Shown piece after piece: positions 38,637-46,776 of a stretch of 64,000 nucleotides of DNA (its first letter is position 1; every line of letters begins with the position of its first letter). The notes below the pieces were generated by a model. It was not told the origin of the DNA and did not search any database. It worked only from the letters and a program-made list of their open reading frames with translations. The position numbers and the translations under genes are program-made. This DNA is from GCA-2688265 sp964527395 (GTDB lineage: Archaea; Nanobdellota; Nanobdellia; Woesearchaeales; GW2011-AR9), in contig CAZGQD010000005.1 in assembly GCA_964527395.1 (NCBI GenBank), positions 13,907 to 77,906 of the forward strand, in the 5' to 3' direction.

Positions 38637-39314
38637 ATGAGCTTATTTGAAATAGTTAGAAAAAATTCCAGTAGGGTTTTCTTAGGAGCAGGAATTGCTT
38701 TAGGGGTGGCAGCATATGAAAGAGGGGATTTAGAAGCAGCTTTAGTTTTTCCAGTAATTGGTTTGTGTGGTTTTGCTTATTATAGAGATCGAGAAAATGA
38801 AATACTGGATTTTGAGGAGGAAATAGAAAATTATCTTCGAGAGAAGAAATTCATAATGCCAAGAGAGGTAATTGAGTCATTTATTAATACTGAAATTAAA
38901 TTTTATCAACAGGGATTAAAAACAGGTAATTATAGAAATGTTAGAATTAAAAGAGATGGAGATAATCTTTTCGTTCATGCAGATATGGACGGAATATTAG
39001 ATAAAGGTTATGAAGAATTTAAATATTTCACATCTAGGAGAAGAGGAAATTTTTCAATTACAATCATTAAGGAAGTTTCAAGTAAGGAAATAATTTATTT
39101 TTTTGGAGAGTATCATTTTCCAGAAAATAATTTAGTTATTAATGTAGAAAAAGATGATTTAGGTGATTATAAAGGAAAATTAAGACTGCGTGATAAAGAT
39201 GAAGACTTTAAATTATCTGTAAAACAGATGGATAGAGCATTGTTTTTTGCTTATACTGTTTTTGCTTTAGGGAAATCAAAAGTATATTTTTCAGATAGAG
39301 AAATAGTTGGTTAG
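38637..39314 (+). CDS. Unknown membrane-associated protein
   Basis: 225 residues, not recognised. Two short hydrophobic segments at ~14-26 and ~33-48 (FLGAGIALGVAAYE, ALVFPVIGLCGFAYY) form a hairpin, followed by a soluble alpha/beta domain of charged strands (NVRIKRDGDNLFVHADMDGILDKGYEEFKYF) facing the cytoplasm. ATG follows an A-run and T-run promoter-like region. Similar hairpin-plus-domain architecture occurs in the gene at 63.3 kb. Confidence 0.6.
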   Translation: MSLFEIVRKNSSRVFLGAGIALGVAAYERGDLEAALVFPVIGLCGFAYYRDRENEILDFEEEIENYLREKKFIMPREVIESFINTEIKFYQQGLKTGNYRNVRIKRDGDNLFVHADMDGILDKGYEEFKYFTSRRRGNFSITIIKEVSSKEIIYFFGEYHFPENNLVINVEKDDLGDYKGKLRLRDKDEDFKLSVKQMDRALFFAYTVFALGKSKVYFSDREIVG

Positions 39315-39345
39315 GGAAAATAATAAGAGAAATAGGAATTACGGG

Positions 39346-39681
39346 TCAATACAACCGCATACCATTCTTCACTTTTTTATCTACTGTGCTGATAACTACA
39401 CCGTTTTTTCCATCAAAACCAGTAGTTAGAACCTCTGACATGAAAGGACCAATTTGTTTTTTAGGGAAATTAGTTACACAAATTACTTGTTTGCCAATTA
39501 AGTTTTCTTTTTGGTATTCTTTTGTAACTTGAGCACTGGATTTTTTGATCCCTAGTTCACCTAAGTCAATTTTGAGTTTGTATGAAGGGTTTCTAGCTTC
39601 AGGGAAGTCTTCTACTTCAATGATGGTTCCAATTCTAAGGTCAACTTTTGTGAAATCTTCGTATGTGATTGTATTTGTCAT
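39346..39681 (-). CDS. csaA: CsaA-like tRNA-binding domain protein
   Basis: 111 residues, a stand-alone EMAP-II/Trbp111 OB fold that binds tRNA or acts as a chaperone. VDLRIGTIIEVEDFPEARNPSYKLKIDLGELGIKKSSAQVT is the family signature, followed by LIGKQVICVTNFPKKQIGPFMSEVL and the C-terminal VDKKVKNGMRLY strand. Complete, single gene. Confidence 0.92.
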   Translation of the reverse strand: MTNTITYEDFTKVDLRIGTIIEVEDFPEARNPSYKLKIDLGELGIKKSSAQVTKEYQKENLIGKQVICVTNFPKKQIGPFMSEVLTTGFDGKNGVVISTVDKKVKNGMRLY

Positions 39682-39805
39682 GTTATTAGTTTATTTTGGC
39701 TTATATTTAATAATTTACCCTAAATATTTTGGTTTTTGCTTTAGAATTTGAGCCTATGTTAGTCTTGAAAAAGAAGTAAAGAAAAAATAAAAATAATTCA
39801 TGTTT

Positions 39806-40063
39806 TTATTGCCAAACTTCGTATTCTTTGATAATTATTACCAAAAATAACACTAGTAAAGCTGCTCCTGCTACCATGTACCAGATGCCTTCATTCAAAG
39901 ATCCTGTAGCTAGAGATTGGAACATACCAAAACCCATAACAATGAAGCCTAACCATAGAAATTTGTCTAAGACTAGTTTCATGATTTCGAATTCTTGAGC
40001 TGCAGTCATACGCTTTTTACCGCTTTTTGCAACAGATCCTCTTTTTGATTTTTTTCTTGCCAT
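39806..40063 (-). CDS. Two-helix membrane protein with basic N-terminus
   Basis: 85 residues. Lys/Arg-rich start (ARKKSKRGSVAKSGKKR) followed by helices at ~34-52 (FLWLGFIVMGFGMFQSLA) and ~58-80 (GIWYMVAGAALLVLFLVIIIK). Begins 10 bp after the pilin-like gene's stop, so the two are one operon. Family not recognised. Confidence 0.6.
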   Translation of the reverse strand: MARKKSKRGSVAKSGKKRMTAAQEFEIMKLVLDKFLWLGFIVMGFGMFQSLATGSLNEGIWYMVAGAALLVLFLVIIIKEYEVWQ

Positions 40064-40073
40064 TTAATATCAC

Positions 40074-40664
40074 CTAGCTTGTTTTTACGAAAAAGTTTGC
40101 AGTTGCGTACTCAGCTACATTTGTTCCACTTGAGTCGTCTGCTTCCCAAAGTACAATCTTGTAAAGGTAAGTACCTTGTTTGTCTGGAGCAGTTAAGGAA
40201 AACTTGATAATGTCTGTGTCACCTGCGCTAACTTCTCTGTATTCGTTATCCCAAAAGATCTCTGCGTCAGCACTGTTACTGTTTAGTGTTAGTTCTTCAC
40301 CACTGACAAAATCGACAAAGTCGGCTCCATCTTTCACGTGAAAAGTTACAGCAAAGTATTTTGACTGATCGTCAGTGTTTTTGATTCCTACTGCGTGAAC
40401 TTCTTCATCTTTAATTTCTAAACTTAGTTCGTCACTTGGAAAACTTAGTTTGTTATTACTTCTTCTTAAGTCGTCCATTATTTGTTGTTGAATTTGGTCT
40501 TGAACAGAACTAGATGTATCAGTTATCTGAGCGAATTGTCCCTTTACAAATCCAAGTCCCAAACCTAGTACTACAAAAGCAATTACAACTATTACAATTG
40601 CTTCAATAGAAAGGTTTAATGAACCCTTTTTTCCTCTATTTGAGAATATCATCCTTTTTGCCAC
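40074..40664 (-). CDS. Type IV pilin-like protein (class III signal peptide)
   Basis: 196 residues. Basic leader ending in NRGKKGS directly before a 20-residue hydrophobic helix (LNLSIEAIVIVVIAFVVLGLGLGF), the layout of archaeal class III signal peptides cut by prepilin peptidase between Gly and the helix. A beta-rich domain follows (LSFPSDELSLEIKDEEVHAVGIKN...). The peptidase encoded at 41.9 kb on the same strand is the plausible processing enzyme. Not clearly an archaellin: no DUF match recognised. Confidence 0.65.
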   Translation of the reverse strand: MAKRMIFSNRGKKGSLNLSIEAIVIVVIAFVVLGLGLGFVKGQFAQITDTSSSVQDQIQQQIMDDLRRSNNKLSFPSDELSLEIKDEEVHAVGIKNTDDQSKYFAVTFHVKDGADFVDFVSGEELTLNSNSADAEIFWDNEYREVSAGDTDIIKFSLTAPDKQGTYLYKIVLWEADDSSGTNVAEYATANFFVKTS

Positions 40665-41089
40665 CTCAATTTTGTACTTTACTTTAATTCTTTATACTAA
40701 TATCTCCTTTGATATCACTATTTTATTATAAGTATGGGAGAAGAGAGGTTTTTCTGGTATAAAAACGTTGCTATTTGTGGTGGGAGAGAATTGTCTTCTT
40801 TTAATTTTTCATAAAGAAATATTTTAAGATTAGTTTTTTTTTTGATTTAAGTGAAAATTAATAGTATTTAGAAGTTACTGCTTTCTTCTTTTTTAGTAAC
40901 TATATCATACATATCTGGTCTCATTAATAAAATTTAGCTGAAAACAGTTTTTAAATCTTTCTAAAGGTTAGTTTTTAATTTTTTTCCTTAAATTGCAATT
41001 AGAATTATTCCATAGATAAAAGATTGCAAATAAAAACTTGATAATAGTAAATTTAAGAATAGGGTGTGGTTTATAAGTTTTTTATATTC
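40665..41089. other. 425-bp AT-rich gap
   Basis: No gene is seen. It contains the minus-strand promoter of the pilin-like gene near 40720-40735 and an inverted repeat AGTTACT/AGTAACT (40873-40879 and 40895-40901, 15-nt spacer) that could form a weak hairpin. Otherwise A/T tracts only. Confidence 0.5.
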
Positions 41090-41860
41090 TTATAATAGAT
41101 TCTCTACAATGAAATTTTTGCTTAAATTAATCATTTTTTCAAAGTGTTTTGGAGTTTTAGAAAATTTATGATTTGCTCCTTTGATTATTTCTAATTTACA
41201 ATTTTCTATTAATTTTGCAGTTTTGATGCTTTGCCCTATAGGGACCATTGAATCATTGTCTCCGTGAATAATTAGAGTAGGGATTTTGATATTTTCAGCT
41301 GCTTTATGGCCGTTGTATTTTTTAAGGTTTTCATAAAAAGAATAGTTTAGTCTTCTTTCTTCACCGTATGAGTTTTTGTGGATGATGAAAGCTTGGTTTT
41401 TCCAGTTTTCTAATTCTTCTTTAGTCATGTTATTGTTTTTTTGTTCAATGTAGTCAGAAACTGGGCATTTTAGAACTAACAAAGTTAATTTGTTTGTTTT
41501 TGAAGCAGCTATGATACTGTTGAATCCACCGAAACTAGATCCGAAAAGGCCGATTTTAGTGAATTTTTTGCTTTCTAGAAATTCTATTGCTTTTAAGATG
41601 CAATCGGATGCTTTATCTATTGTTAAATCTTCGAATTTACCTTCACTTTCACCGTGGCCAAAGAAGTCTATTCTTAAAGTAGCAATTTTTTCTTTATTTA
41701 GAACAGTTTCCATGGTTTTGTAGGTAGTGCTAGCTTTAGAAGTAGTAAAACCATGGCAGAGAATGATTATAGGGGTGTTGATAGTTTCTTTGTTAGGGTT
41801 TGATAAAATTCCACAGATTTTGTTGCTTTCAGAGTCTTTGAAGAATATTTTCTCTTTCAT
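41090..41860 (-). CDS. Alpha/beta hydrolase (serine aminopeptidase S33-like)
   Basis: 256 residues. Oxyanion motif LCHGFTTSKAS, nucleophile elbow GLFGSSFGGFNS (Ser in GSSFGG), acid in IHGDNDSMVPIGQS and the catalytic His in KGANHKFS. FFGHGESEGKFEDLTI is typical of the S33/hydrolase_4 group. Likely a cytoplasmic esterase or acyl hydrolase; natural substrate not predictable. Confidence 0.88.
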   Translation of the reverse strand: MKEKIFFKDSESNKICGILSNPNKETINTPIIILCHGFTTSKASTTYKTMETVLNKEKIATLRIDFFGHGESEGKFEDLTIDKASDCILKAIEFLESKKFTKIGLFGSSFGGFNSIIAASKTNKLTLLVLKCPVSDYIEQKNNNMTKEELENWKNQAFIIHKNSYGEERRLNYSFYENLKKYNGHKAAENIKIPTLIIHGDNDSMVPIGQSIKTAKLIENCKLEIIKGANHKFSKTPKHFEKMINLSKNFIVENLL

Positions 41861-41884
41861 AAATTGGTAATTTGCTTTTGTTGT

Positions 41885-42760
41885 TTATAAAATTGTTGTA
41901 AGCCAGTAAAATATTGGGCTACTAAATATGAACACTGCATAAGCTGTTAAGAAACTTGGTAAGAAAGGTACACCTTCTTTGATTTTTACAGTTTCTATTT
42001 TACCGTTAGCGAAAAGCATTTGAATTTTTTCAATATCATCACGTTCTAAAGTTTTTTTCTTTACTATCATTTTGTGATTTTCTTTTACTTTCTGTGAGAG
42101 CCAGTCTCCTGGAACTAGGTCTAAGGGGCTTTTGTATATATAGAAACAACTAGCTTCTACAGCTGTTAAGAAGATGAAAAATGGGTATAGGAGTGGTAGG
42201 ACTATTGGGAAGATTAAGAGGCTTGGATCAATTTTGTAAGAGAAGATTCCTAATATGATTGCTACTAATATGCTTAAGTAAAATAGTCTTCTTAGTTTTC
42301 TATGTCTTTTTTTTGCTTCTTTTTTGAAAAGTTTCCAGTGCTCTGTCATTACTTTTGCACTCCAGAATAATGACCATGCTGAACCTATGAATAATAAGAG
42401 GAGTAAGAAAAAAGGAATTTCTAGTCCATTGAATTGTGAGGATTCTTTTAGTATTGGGAATGTGAAGTCTGCTCCTAGAAGTGCTCCCATAGCCATTAAA
42501 ACTTTACTGTCTGCTCCTCCCCAACCACCTTGGTAGTATAGGAATGTTGCTATTATGAGCATGATTGCGAAACCTAAAAGTGCTGAGAAAAAGTAGTTCC
42601 ATCCTGTTTCTAAGCTGATAATTAGTTTTATGCTAAGGATTATTATTAGAAGACCCATACTGATTAGATCGTATACTTCTCTTTCTTTAATATCTTGAAT
42701 AGAAGCTAATATGAGGAAGATGAAAACTAGTGTGGAAATGAATGTAGTGATTGCAACCAT
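41885..42760 (-). CDS. Prepilin/preflagellin peptidase (A24)
   Basis: 291 residues, about six membrane helices. Aspartyl protease of the TadA/FlaK type: first catalytic Asp in IQDIKEREVYD, second in GGWGGADSKVLMA (GxGD-like loop). A ~60-residue cytoplasmic segment near the end (LSQKVKENHKMIVKKKTLERDDIEKIQML) is characteristic of the longer archaeal forms. It would cleave class III signal peptides such as that of the pilin-like protein at 40.1 kb. Copy B of the repeated RNA lies directly upstream. Confidence 0.85.
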   Translation of the reverse strand: MVAITTFISTLVFIFLILASIQDIKEREVYDLISMGLLIIILSIKLIISLETGWNYFFSALLGFAIMLIIATFLYYQGGWGGADSKVLMAMGALLGADFTFPILKESSQFNGLEIPFFLLLLLFIGSAWSLFWSAKVMTEHWKLFKKEAKKRHRKLRRLFYLSILVAIILGIFSYKIDPSLLIFPIVLPLLYPFFIFLTAVEASCFYIYKSPLDLVPGDWLSQKVKENHKMIVKKKTLERDDIEKIQMLFANGKIETVKIKEGVPFLPSFLTAYAVFIFSSPIFYWLTTIL

Positions 42761-42836
42761 GGTTAGTAGATTTATTTTTTAGTATATAAAACAAGGGGTT
42801 TACTAGGTTTGGAGATAGTATCTTTGTTGTGAAGAA

Positions 42837-43010
42837 AATTGGCAGTATCAGACTTATCCTCAAGCAAGCTTTCGGGACTTGGTTCACATGTTCACCAAGT
42901 ATCGCAGGCGTGACCATTTCGCGTACTATCTCTGCGAGCAAAGCTCTTAGGGCGCTCATTGTTTAGATCTTGTGTTGAATAACATTGCCAGTGAGGAGAT
43001 GCTGCCAATT
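42837..43010 (+). ncRNA. Repeated structured RNA element, copy B
   Basis: AATTGGCAGTA (42837-42847) pairs with TGCTGCCAATT (43000-43010). Core strings: TCAGACTTA, hairpin ACTTGGT/ACCAAGT around 42877-42901 shared with copy C, CGCAGGCGTGACCATTTCGCG, CGCTCATTGTTTAGATCTTG and ATTGCCAGTGAGGAGA. Variable hairpin GAGC-AAA-GCTC in place of the T-rich stem of other copies. It lies between the divergent prepilin peptidase and coiled-coil genes, ~48 bp downstream of a TATATAAA box on the same strand. Confidence 0.75.
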
Positions 43011-43232
43011 TTCCTTGAGTAGTATCTTTTTGAGTTGGATTTGTTGTAGTAGTTTATTGAGTTGGAGTTTTTGCTGATGTTAGGATTGAATCTTTTGTTT
43101 CTTTAGAAGCTAGTTGTGGTGCTGTTGCTCCTCTGTGTGCAAAGGTTTATAAACGATTTCTTCGTCTTTTTATTGGTAAATATAGATTTGAGATCAGTTT
43201 ATAGATTAATATTTTTAGAGAGGTTGTTAAAG

Positions 43233-43784
43233 GTGGCAAAAACAGATACATATGAAATTCTTCCGCAGGATATTTTAGATACTTTGAGATATGATATTGA
43301 AGCTTTGAAAAAGAAGTTAGATGAACCGCAAAGTAAAACAAATGAATTGATACTAGAAATAGAAAGTTTGAAAGATTCAATTCATGATTTAAATGATGTG
43401 TTTAAAAAGGCATTACATGAAACAGCTGAAGAAGACGTGTACAAAACCCTTAAAGTGATTAGTGAGAGAATTGATGCAGTTGTGACACAAAATGAAACTA
43501 TTGCAAAAGGGATGATTGCAATTTCAGATAAAGTTGATGATTTTGTTAGTAGTCAAAATAATAAGCCGGCTTCAGCTCCTGCTGTTAATTTAGGTGGGCC
43601 AGCTGGTTCTATGGGTTCAGCTGCTGCTCCAATGGGGGCTCCTAGAAATTTGCCTCCACAGATGTCTGCTATTCAAGGAAGTGGGCGTCCAGCTGTTCCA
43701 ATGTCAGGGATGGGAGCAAGGCCAGGAGGAGTTCCACCACCACCGCCAAGTATGGGGGGAGCTAAAAAGAGGAGCTTTTTTTGA
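43233..43784 (+). CDS. Coiled-coil protein with Pro/Gly/Met-rich tail
   Basis: 183 residues from GTG 43233 (VAKTDTYEILPQDIL); the frame is open 39 codons further upstream from a GTG at 43116 but that part is a hydrophobic jumble without a signal-peptide shape. A coiled coil spans ~20-110 (LRYDIEALKKKLDEPQSKTNELILEIESLKDSIHDL...), followed by a disordered Pro/Gly/Ala/Met tail ending PPPPPSMGGAKKRSFF. The gene is 18 bp before another coiled-coil gene with a Pro-rich end, and both probably form a complex. Function unknown. Confidence 0.65.
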   Translation: MAKTDTYEILPQDILDTLRYDIEALKKKLDEPQSKTNELILEIESLKDSIHDLNDVFKKALHETAEEDVYKTLKVISERIDAVVTQNETIAKGMIAISDKVDDFVSSQNNKPASAPAVNLGGPAGSMGSAAAPMGAPRNLPPQMSAIQGSGRPAVPMSGMGARPGGVPPPPPSMGGAKKRSFF

Positions 43785-43802
43785 GCTTAATGGAAGAATA
43801 GG

Positions 43803-44834
43803 ATGGTACGATTAAAAACAAGACAATTGCTTGATTCAGTAGCAAGAATACAAGATGGACATAATAAAGAGCTGTCTAGGGATGAGATCAAAAAGAAGAT
43901 TGAAGAGATCAAATATTTGTCTGGTAAAAAGAAAGTACCAAAATTAAGTTTACAAAAAGAAATTATTCATTTAGAAAATCAGTTACATTCGCTTTTTGAA
44001 GTTGAAAAAAGGTTGTTGATGCAATCAAAACAAGAAAGTTCTAAGATTACTGCATTAAAAAAGCAAGTAAATAGTATGAGATTGAAGTTGGATAAGTCAA
44101 CTGGAACTGATATTGAACAAAAGATTGAGAAATTGACTTATATTATGGGTCAAATTTTAGCAAAATCAGACACAGCAGAAAATGTACGTTTACGTGAAGA
44201 GCTTGAAAAGAGTCATAAAAAGGTAGTATTGGAGATTAAAGAACGTAAAGAAGCAGCCAAACCTGAACCGTTAAGTTTTGAGAAGAAGCAAAGGATTTTA
44301 GGAATAATCTCAAAGTCAGCAACACTTCGTGAAGCACTTCAAAAGAAGATTGCAGCAAATCCAGAAGATAAGGTTTTGAAAGAAAAATTGGAGCTTTCTA
44401 TTTTTGCTATGGAGAAAAAGCTTGAGAGGATGCGTGATGATTTTCCAGAACTTGAAAAAGAGATTTCTATTGAGATTGAAAAAGAGAAAGCGTTTGTTCA
44501 AAGTATGCATGTTTCAGCAATGCCAAGCCAAATTTCTGCTGTAAGATCACATATAGATGCTTCTAGCCCAGGTGTGAGACACAAAATGATTGTAGGAGAA
44601 CCAAGTGTTGGTGTTGCTCCAGATGTAGGTTCTTTTCCTGCGCAAGGTCCAGAGAGTCAGGCTCTTACTGGAGATTTAGAAGCTAGAATGGGTCAAGTTC
44701 ATGAAGAGCAAGTTCAAGGGATGTTAGCTGGACAGGTTTCTGCTACTCCGGCTGCTGCTGAAGAACATCAGCTTGAGGAAGAATTGATTGCAGAGTTGCC
44801 ATTGCCACCGCCACCTAGGATTCGTAGGAAATAA
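43803..44834 (+). CDS. Long coiled-coil protein, unknown
   Basis: 343 residues. Nearly continuous charged coiled coil to ~residue 240 (ISLQKEIIHLENQLHSLFEVEKRLL, KLTYIMGQILAKS, REELEKSHKKVVLEIKERKEAAK), then a low-complexity tail and a terminal PLPPPPRIRRK. Second gene of a two-gene unit with the preceding coiled-coil gene. Followed by the cluster of TGTTAY-N4-RTAACA palindromes. Confidence 0.65.
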   Translation: MVRLKTRQLLDSVARIQDGHNKELSRDEIKKKIEEIKYLSGKKKVPKLSLQKEIIHLENQLHSLFEVEKRLLMQSKQESSKITALKKQVNSMRLKLDKSTGTDIEQKIEKLTYIMGQILAKSDTAENVRLREELEKSHKKVVLEIKERKEAAKPEPLSFEKKQRILGIISKSATLREALQKKIAANPEDKVLKEKLELSIFAMEKKLERMRDDFPELEKEISIEIEKEKAFVQSMHVSAMPSQISAVRSHIDASSPGVRHKMIVGEPSVGVAPDVGSFPAQGPESQALTGDLEARMGQVHEEQVQGMLAGQVSATPAAAEEHQLEEELIAELPLPPPPRIRRK

Positions 44835-44857
44835 GGTTGTGTTTTTTAGTTTTCTTT

Positions 44858-44942
44858 TGTTATCTGGATAACAATTTGTTATAATAATAACAAAATTGTA
44901 TTAAAAGTGTTATTATAATAACAAATTGTTACTATTATAACA
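44858..44942. promoter_or_regulatory. Cluster of four TGTTAY-N4-RTAACA palindromes
   Basis: Sixteen-bp perfect inverted repeats at 44858-44873, 44877-44892, 44908-44923 and 44927-44942. Centre spacing is 19, 31 and 19 bp. The same palindrome with 31- and 19-bp spacing recurs at 63.2 kb. Here the cluster is in a convergent gap, with a TATA-like tataaat ~10 bp downstream on the plus strand. Probably a site for a dimeric DNA-binding protein. Confidence 0.75.
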
Positions 44943-44987
44943 TTTTAGAAAGTATAAATTAAGAAATTATAATAAAAAATAGATAAA

Positions 44988-45164
44988 TTAAACATCTTTA
45001 GCCATTACAGTTCTTCTTTTGTTGGCTTTTGCTCTGTTGCAAGCGTCTAGAACCAAACTTTTTACTTTCTTATCTAGAGCTGCTAGGAAGTCTTTTGACA
45101 TGTTTTCGACTTCTGTTCCACTTTCTTTCAAAATGTCTTTTACTTGGGTTCTTACAACTATCAT
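44988..45164 (-). CDS. DUF1931-like histone-fold protein
   Basis: 58 residues, short enough to be overlooked. MIVVRTQVKDILKESG, then MSKDFLAALDKKVKSLVLDACNRAKANKRRTVMAKDV: a helix-strand-loop-helix layout with the RAKANxRxTVxxxD ending that is diagnostic of single histone folds and of the archaeal DUF1931 family. Likely a small DNA-binding chromatin protein. The ATG is followed by a minus-strand context with ttataaag ~25 bp upstream (45187-45195), supporting a leaderless start. Confidence 0.85.
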   Translation of the reverse strand: MIVVRTQVKDILKESGTEVENMSKDFLAALDKKVKSLVLDACNRAKANKRRTVMAKDV

Positions 45165-45247
45165 GTTAGTGGTTATTGGTTGCTGTTTTATAAAGTTATC
45201 TTTGAGTTGGGAAAGAAATATAAGGTTTGTTTTGTATTGGTTTTGTT

Positions 45248-45646
45248 ATGGCAATGGATAATTGTATTTTTTGTAAGATTGTAGCAGGAGAAATACCATG
45301 CTATAAAGTGTTTGAAGATGATGATTTTATTGGGTTTTTAGATATCAGACCTGTACGATCAGGGCATGTTTTAGTTGTTCCAAAAAAGCATTATAGATGG
45401 GTTTATGATATCAAGGAAGACTATTCTGAATCAGTTGCTAAAGTGGCTGCTGCTTTGAAAAAGGCTTATTCTACAGAATTGGTGGTTTCATATGTAATAG
45501 GAGATGAAGTTCCTCATGCACATATTCATTTGGTGCCTAGAACTGAAGGGGATGGACATGGAGCTTTAGTAGATTTGACTCTGGCAAAAGAGGTTTCTAA
45601 GGAAGAGATGGAAGCTGAGTTTCAGAAGATTCTTAGTGGATTTTAG
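45248..45646 (+). CDS. HIT-family nucleotide hydrolase
   Basis: 132 residues from ATG 45248; MDNCIFCKI two codons later is an equally plausible start. Motifs: CIFCKIVAGEIPCYKVFEDDDFIGFLDI, GHVLVVPKKHYRW and the histidine triad HAHIHLVPR. Binds and hydrolyses purine nucleoside phosphoramidates or dinucleoside polyphosphates. The N-terminal CxxC zinc pair of the HINT group is retained. Confidence 0.93.
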   Translation: MAMDNCIFCKIVAGEIPCYKVFEDDDFIGFLDIRPVRSGHVLVVPKKHYRWVYDIKEDYSESVAKVAAALKKAYSTELVVSYVIGDEVPHAHIHLVPRTEGDGHGALVDLTLAKEVSKEEMEAEFQKILSGF

Positions 45647-45714
45647 AGCTTTTTTGTTTAATTTTACCATAATCTATATAAAGGAGGTTCTTAGAGTTTC
45701 ATGTAACCATTAGT

Positions 45715-45840
45715 GGCGGTGTGGCTTAGTCTGGTCTATGGCGCTGTGCTCATATGTAATTGAGCGATGAGACTTAATTGTCGATGACTTATTCAACCTG
45801 GGCGACACAGAAGTCCCGCGTTCAAATCGCGGCACCGCCA
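45715..45840 (+). tRNA. tRNA with CAT anticodon (elongator Met or Ile2), intron-containing
   Basis: Acceptor GGCGGTG/CACCGCC with discriminator A, anticodon stem CTGTG/CACAG, T arm CCGCG-TTCAAAT-CGCGG. A 50-nt intron (about 45755-45804) lies after position 37, the canonical archaeal site; removal leaves a normal 76-nt tRNA. Anticodon CAT means elongator Met or, if the C is agmatidinylated, Ile; I cannot tell which. A TATA box (ctatataaagg, 45673-45683) precedes it. Confidence 0.85.
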
Positions 45841-45856
45841 CTTTTGGTATTTTATT

Positions 45857-45940
45857 GCTGACGTGGCACAATCTGGTACTGCGCAAGACTGGAAATCTTG
45901 TTTCCTTCGGGATTTCCCGGTTCAAATCCGGGCGTCAGCG
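45857..45940 (+). tRNA. tRNA-Ser (GGA)
   Basis: Acceptor GCTGACG/CGTCAGC with discriminator G, anticodon stem CAAGA/TCTTG with loop CTGGAAA giving GGA, long variable arm (TTTCCTTCGGGATTT, class II), T arm CCCGG-TTCAAAT-CCGGG. 16 nt after the preceding tRNA, probably on the same transcript. Confidence 0.95.
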
Positions 45941-46023
45941 CTTCTTTTTAACTAAAGTCAGTAAAACATGGTTTTTGTAGACTAATGAAATTTATATATC
46001 ATGATTTTTGAGAATTTTGAAAG

Positions 46024-46347
46024 ATGGTGATATATTCGACTAAGCCAATTAAGAGAGTTTCTAAAGAAGATTTTTTTGAATTAATTAGAAATAGACAAAT
46101 AATTGTGTCTTCACATGCTATTTGGCATTTGAATAATAAGCAGAGAAAGGTTTTTAATATAGAAGAATTACTGAATATGTTAAAGAGGGAGAATCCAAGG
46201 AAAGTATATCTTCAGGAAAATGGAAGATATTCCTCTTATTATAGGAGAAATGATGGATATAGAAAATTGATAATTGAAATTAGGAAGGATAAGACAATTG
46301 TTGTAACTTTTGTTGATCTTAAAGAAATTCCAAAATATAATCTATGA
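46024..46347 (+). CDS. DUF4258-like putative toxin
   Basis: 107 residues. Core IIVSSHAIWHLNNKQRKVFNIEELLNMLKRENPRKVYLQENGRYSSYYRRNDGYRKLIIEIRKDKTIVVTFVDL follows the DUF4258/RelE-like plan: SxHA motif, HTH-like middle, then strands ending in VTFVDL. The gene starts after TATA-like tttatatatc and ends 3 bp before a DUF2283-like gene. DUF4258-DUF2283 neighbours are a recurrent predicted toxin-antitoxin pair; toxicity is inferred. Confidence 0.65.
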   Translation: MVIYSTKPIKRVSKEDFFELIRNRQIIVSSHAIWHLNNKQRKVFNIEELLNMLKRENPRKVYLQENGRYSSYYRRNDGYRKLIIEIRKDKTIVVTFVDLKEIPKYNL

Positions 46348-46350
46348 AAA

Positions 46351-46743
46351 ATGGCAGAAAAACATCTTGATGGGACTGGAAAAGGAGATTTGTTGTATGA
46401 TTTTGCTAGTGATATTTTAATGTTTAAACTAAAAGAAAGAGAGTATAAAGAATCTGCTGAATTCCAAAACTTTGTAGCAGATATAGATTCAGAAGGATTT
46501 GTGACAGGAATACGTGTTTTTGATGCATCTTTAGTTTTTGGAGTTGATAAATACACTTTAAGAAATATTGTTAAATGGGGATTTAAGACTTCTGTAGATA
46601 ATGGTACAATAACAGTTCGTTTATCTTTTGTTGGAAAAATAAGGAACAAAGAAGTACCAGTAGAAAATTTTACTCAACAACTGACAACTACACTTGAGGG
46701 TTATGATTTAATGGATTCTTCAGTTGAATGTGCTTTAGTTTAG
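46351..46743 (+). CDS. DUF2283-like putative antitoxin
   Basis: 130 residues. The first ~65 (YDFASDILMFKLKEREYKESAEFQNFVADIDSEGFVTGIRVFDAS) match the DUF2283 pattern YDxxxDxLxxxL...S...vDxDxxGxxxGixxxDAS. A C-terminal ~60-residue extension with beta strands (GTITVRLSFVGKIRNKEVPVENF) is longer than usual for the family. Tight spacing to the DUF4258-like gene indicates translational coupling. Confidence 0.7.
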   Translation: MAEKHLDGTGKGDLLYDFASDILMFKLKEREYKESAEFQNFVADIDSEGFVTGIRVFDASLVFGVDKYTLRNIVKWGFKTSVDNGTITVRLSFVGKIRNKEVPVENFTQQLTTTLEGYDLMDSSVECALV

Positions 46744-46776
46744 GTAGGTTTTATTGAATTTGTTTTTTTTGATAAA

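Noticed and set aside
43116..43232. N-terminal extension of the coiled-coil gene from GTG 43116
   Set aside because: Encodes a hydrophobic stretch unlike a signal peptide and ends at a better GTG start; likely non-coding leader.
44858..44942. Intrinsic terminator hairpins between convergent genes
   Set aside because: Sites are evenly phased with strict consensus and recur in a promoter at 63.2 kb, which fits protein binding better than termination.
45019..45261. 80-residue plus-strand frame
   Set aside because: Antisense to the much better DUF1931 histone-fold gene; its protein is a hydrophobic jumble.
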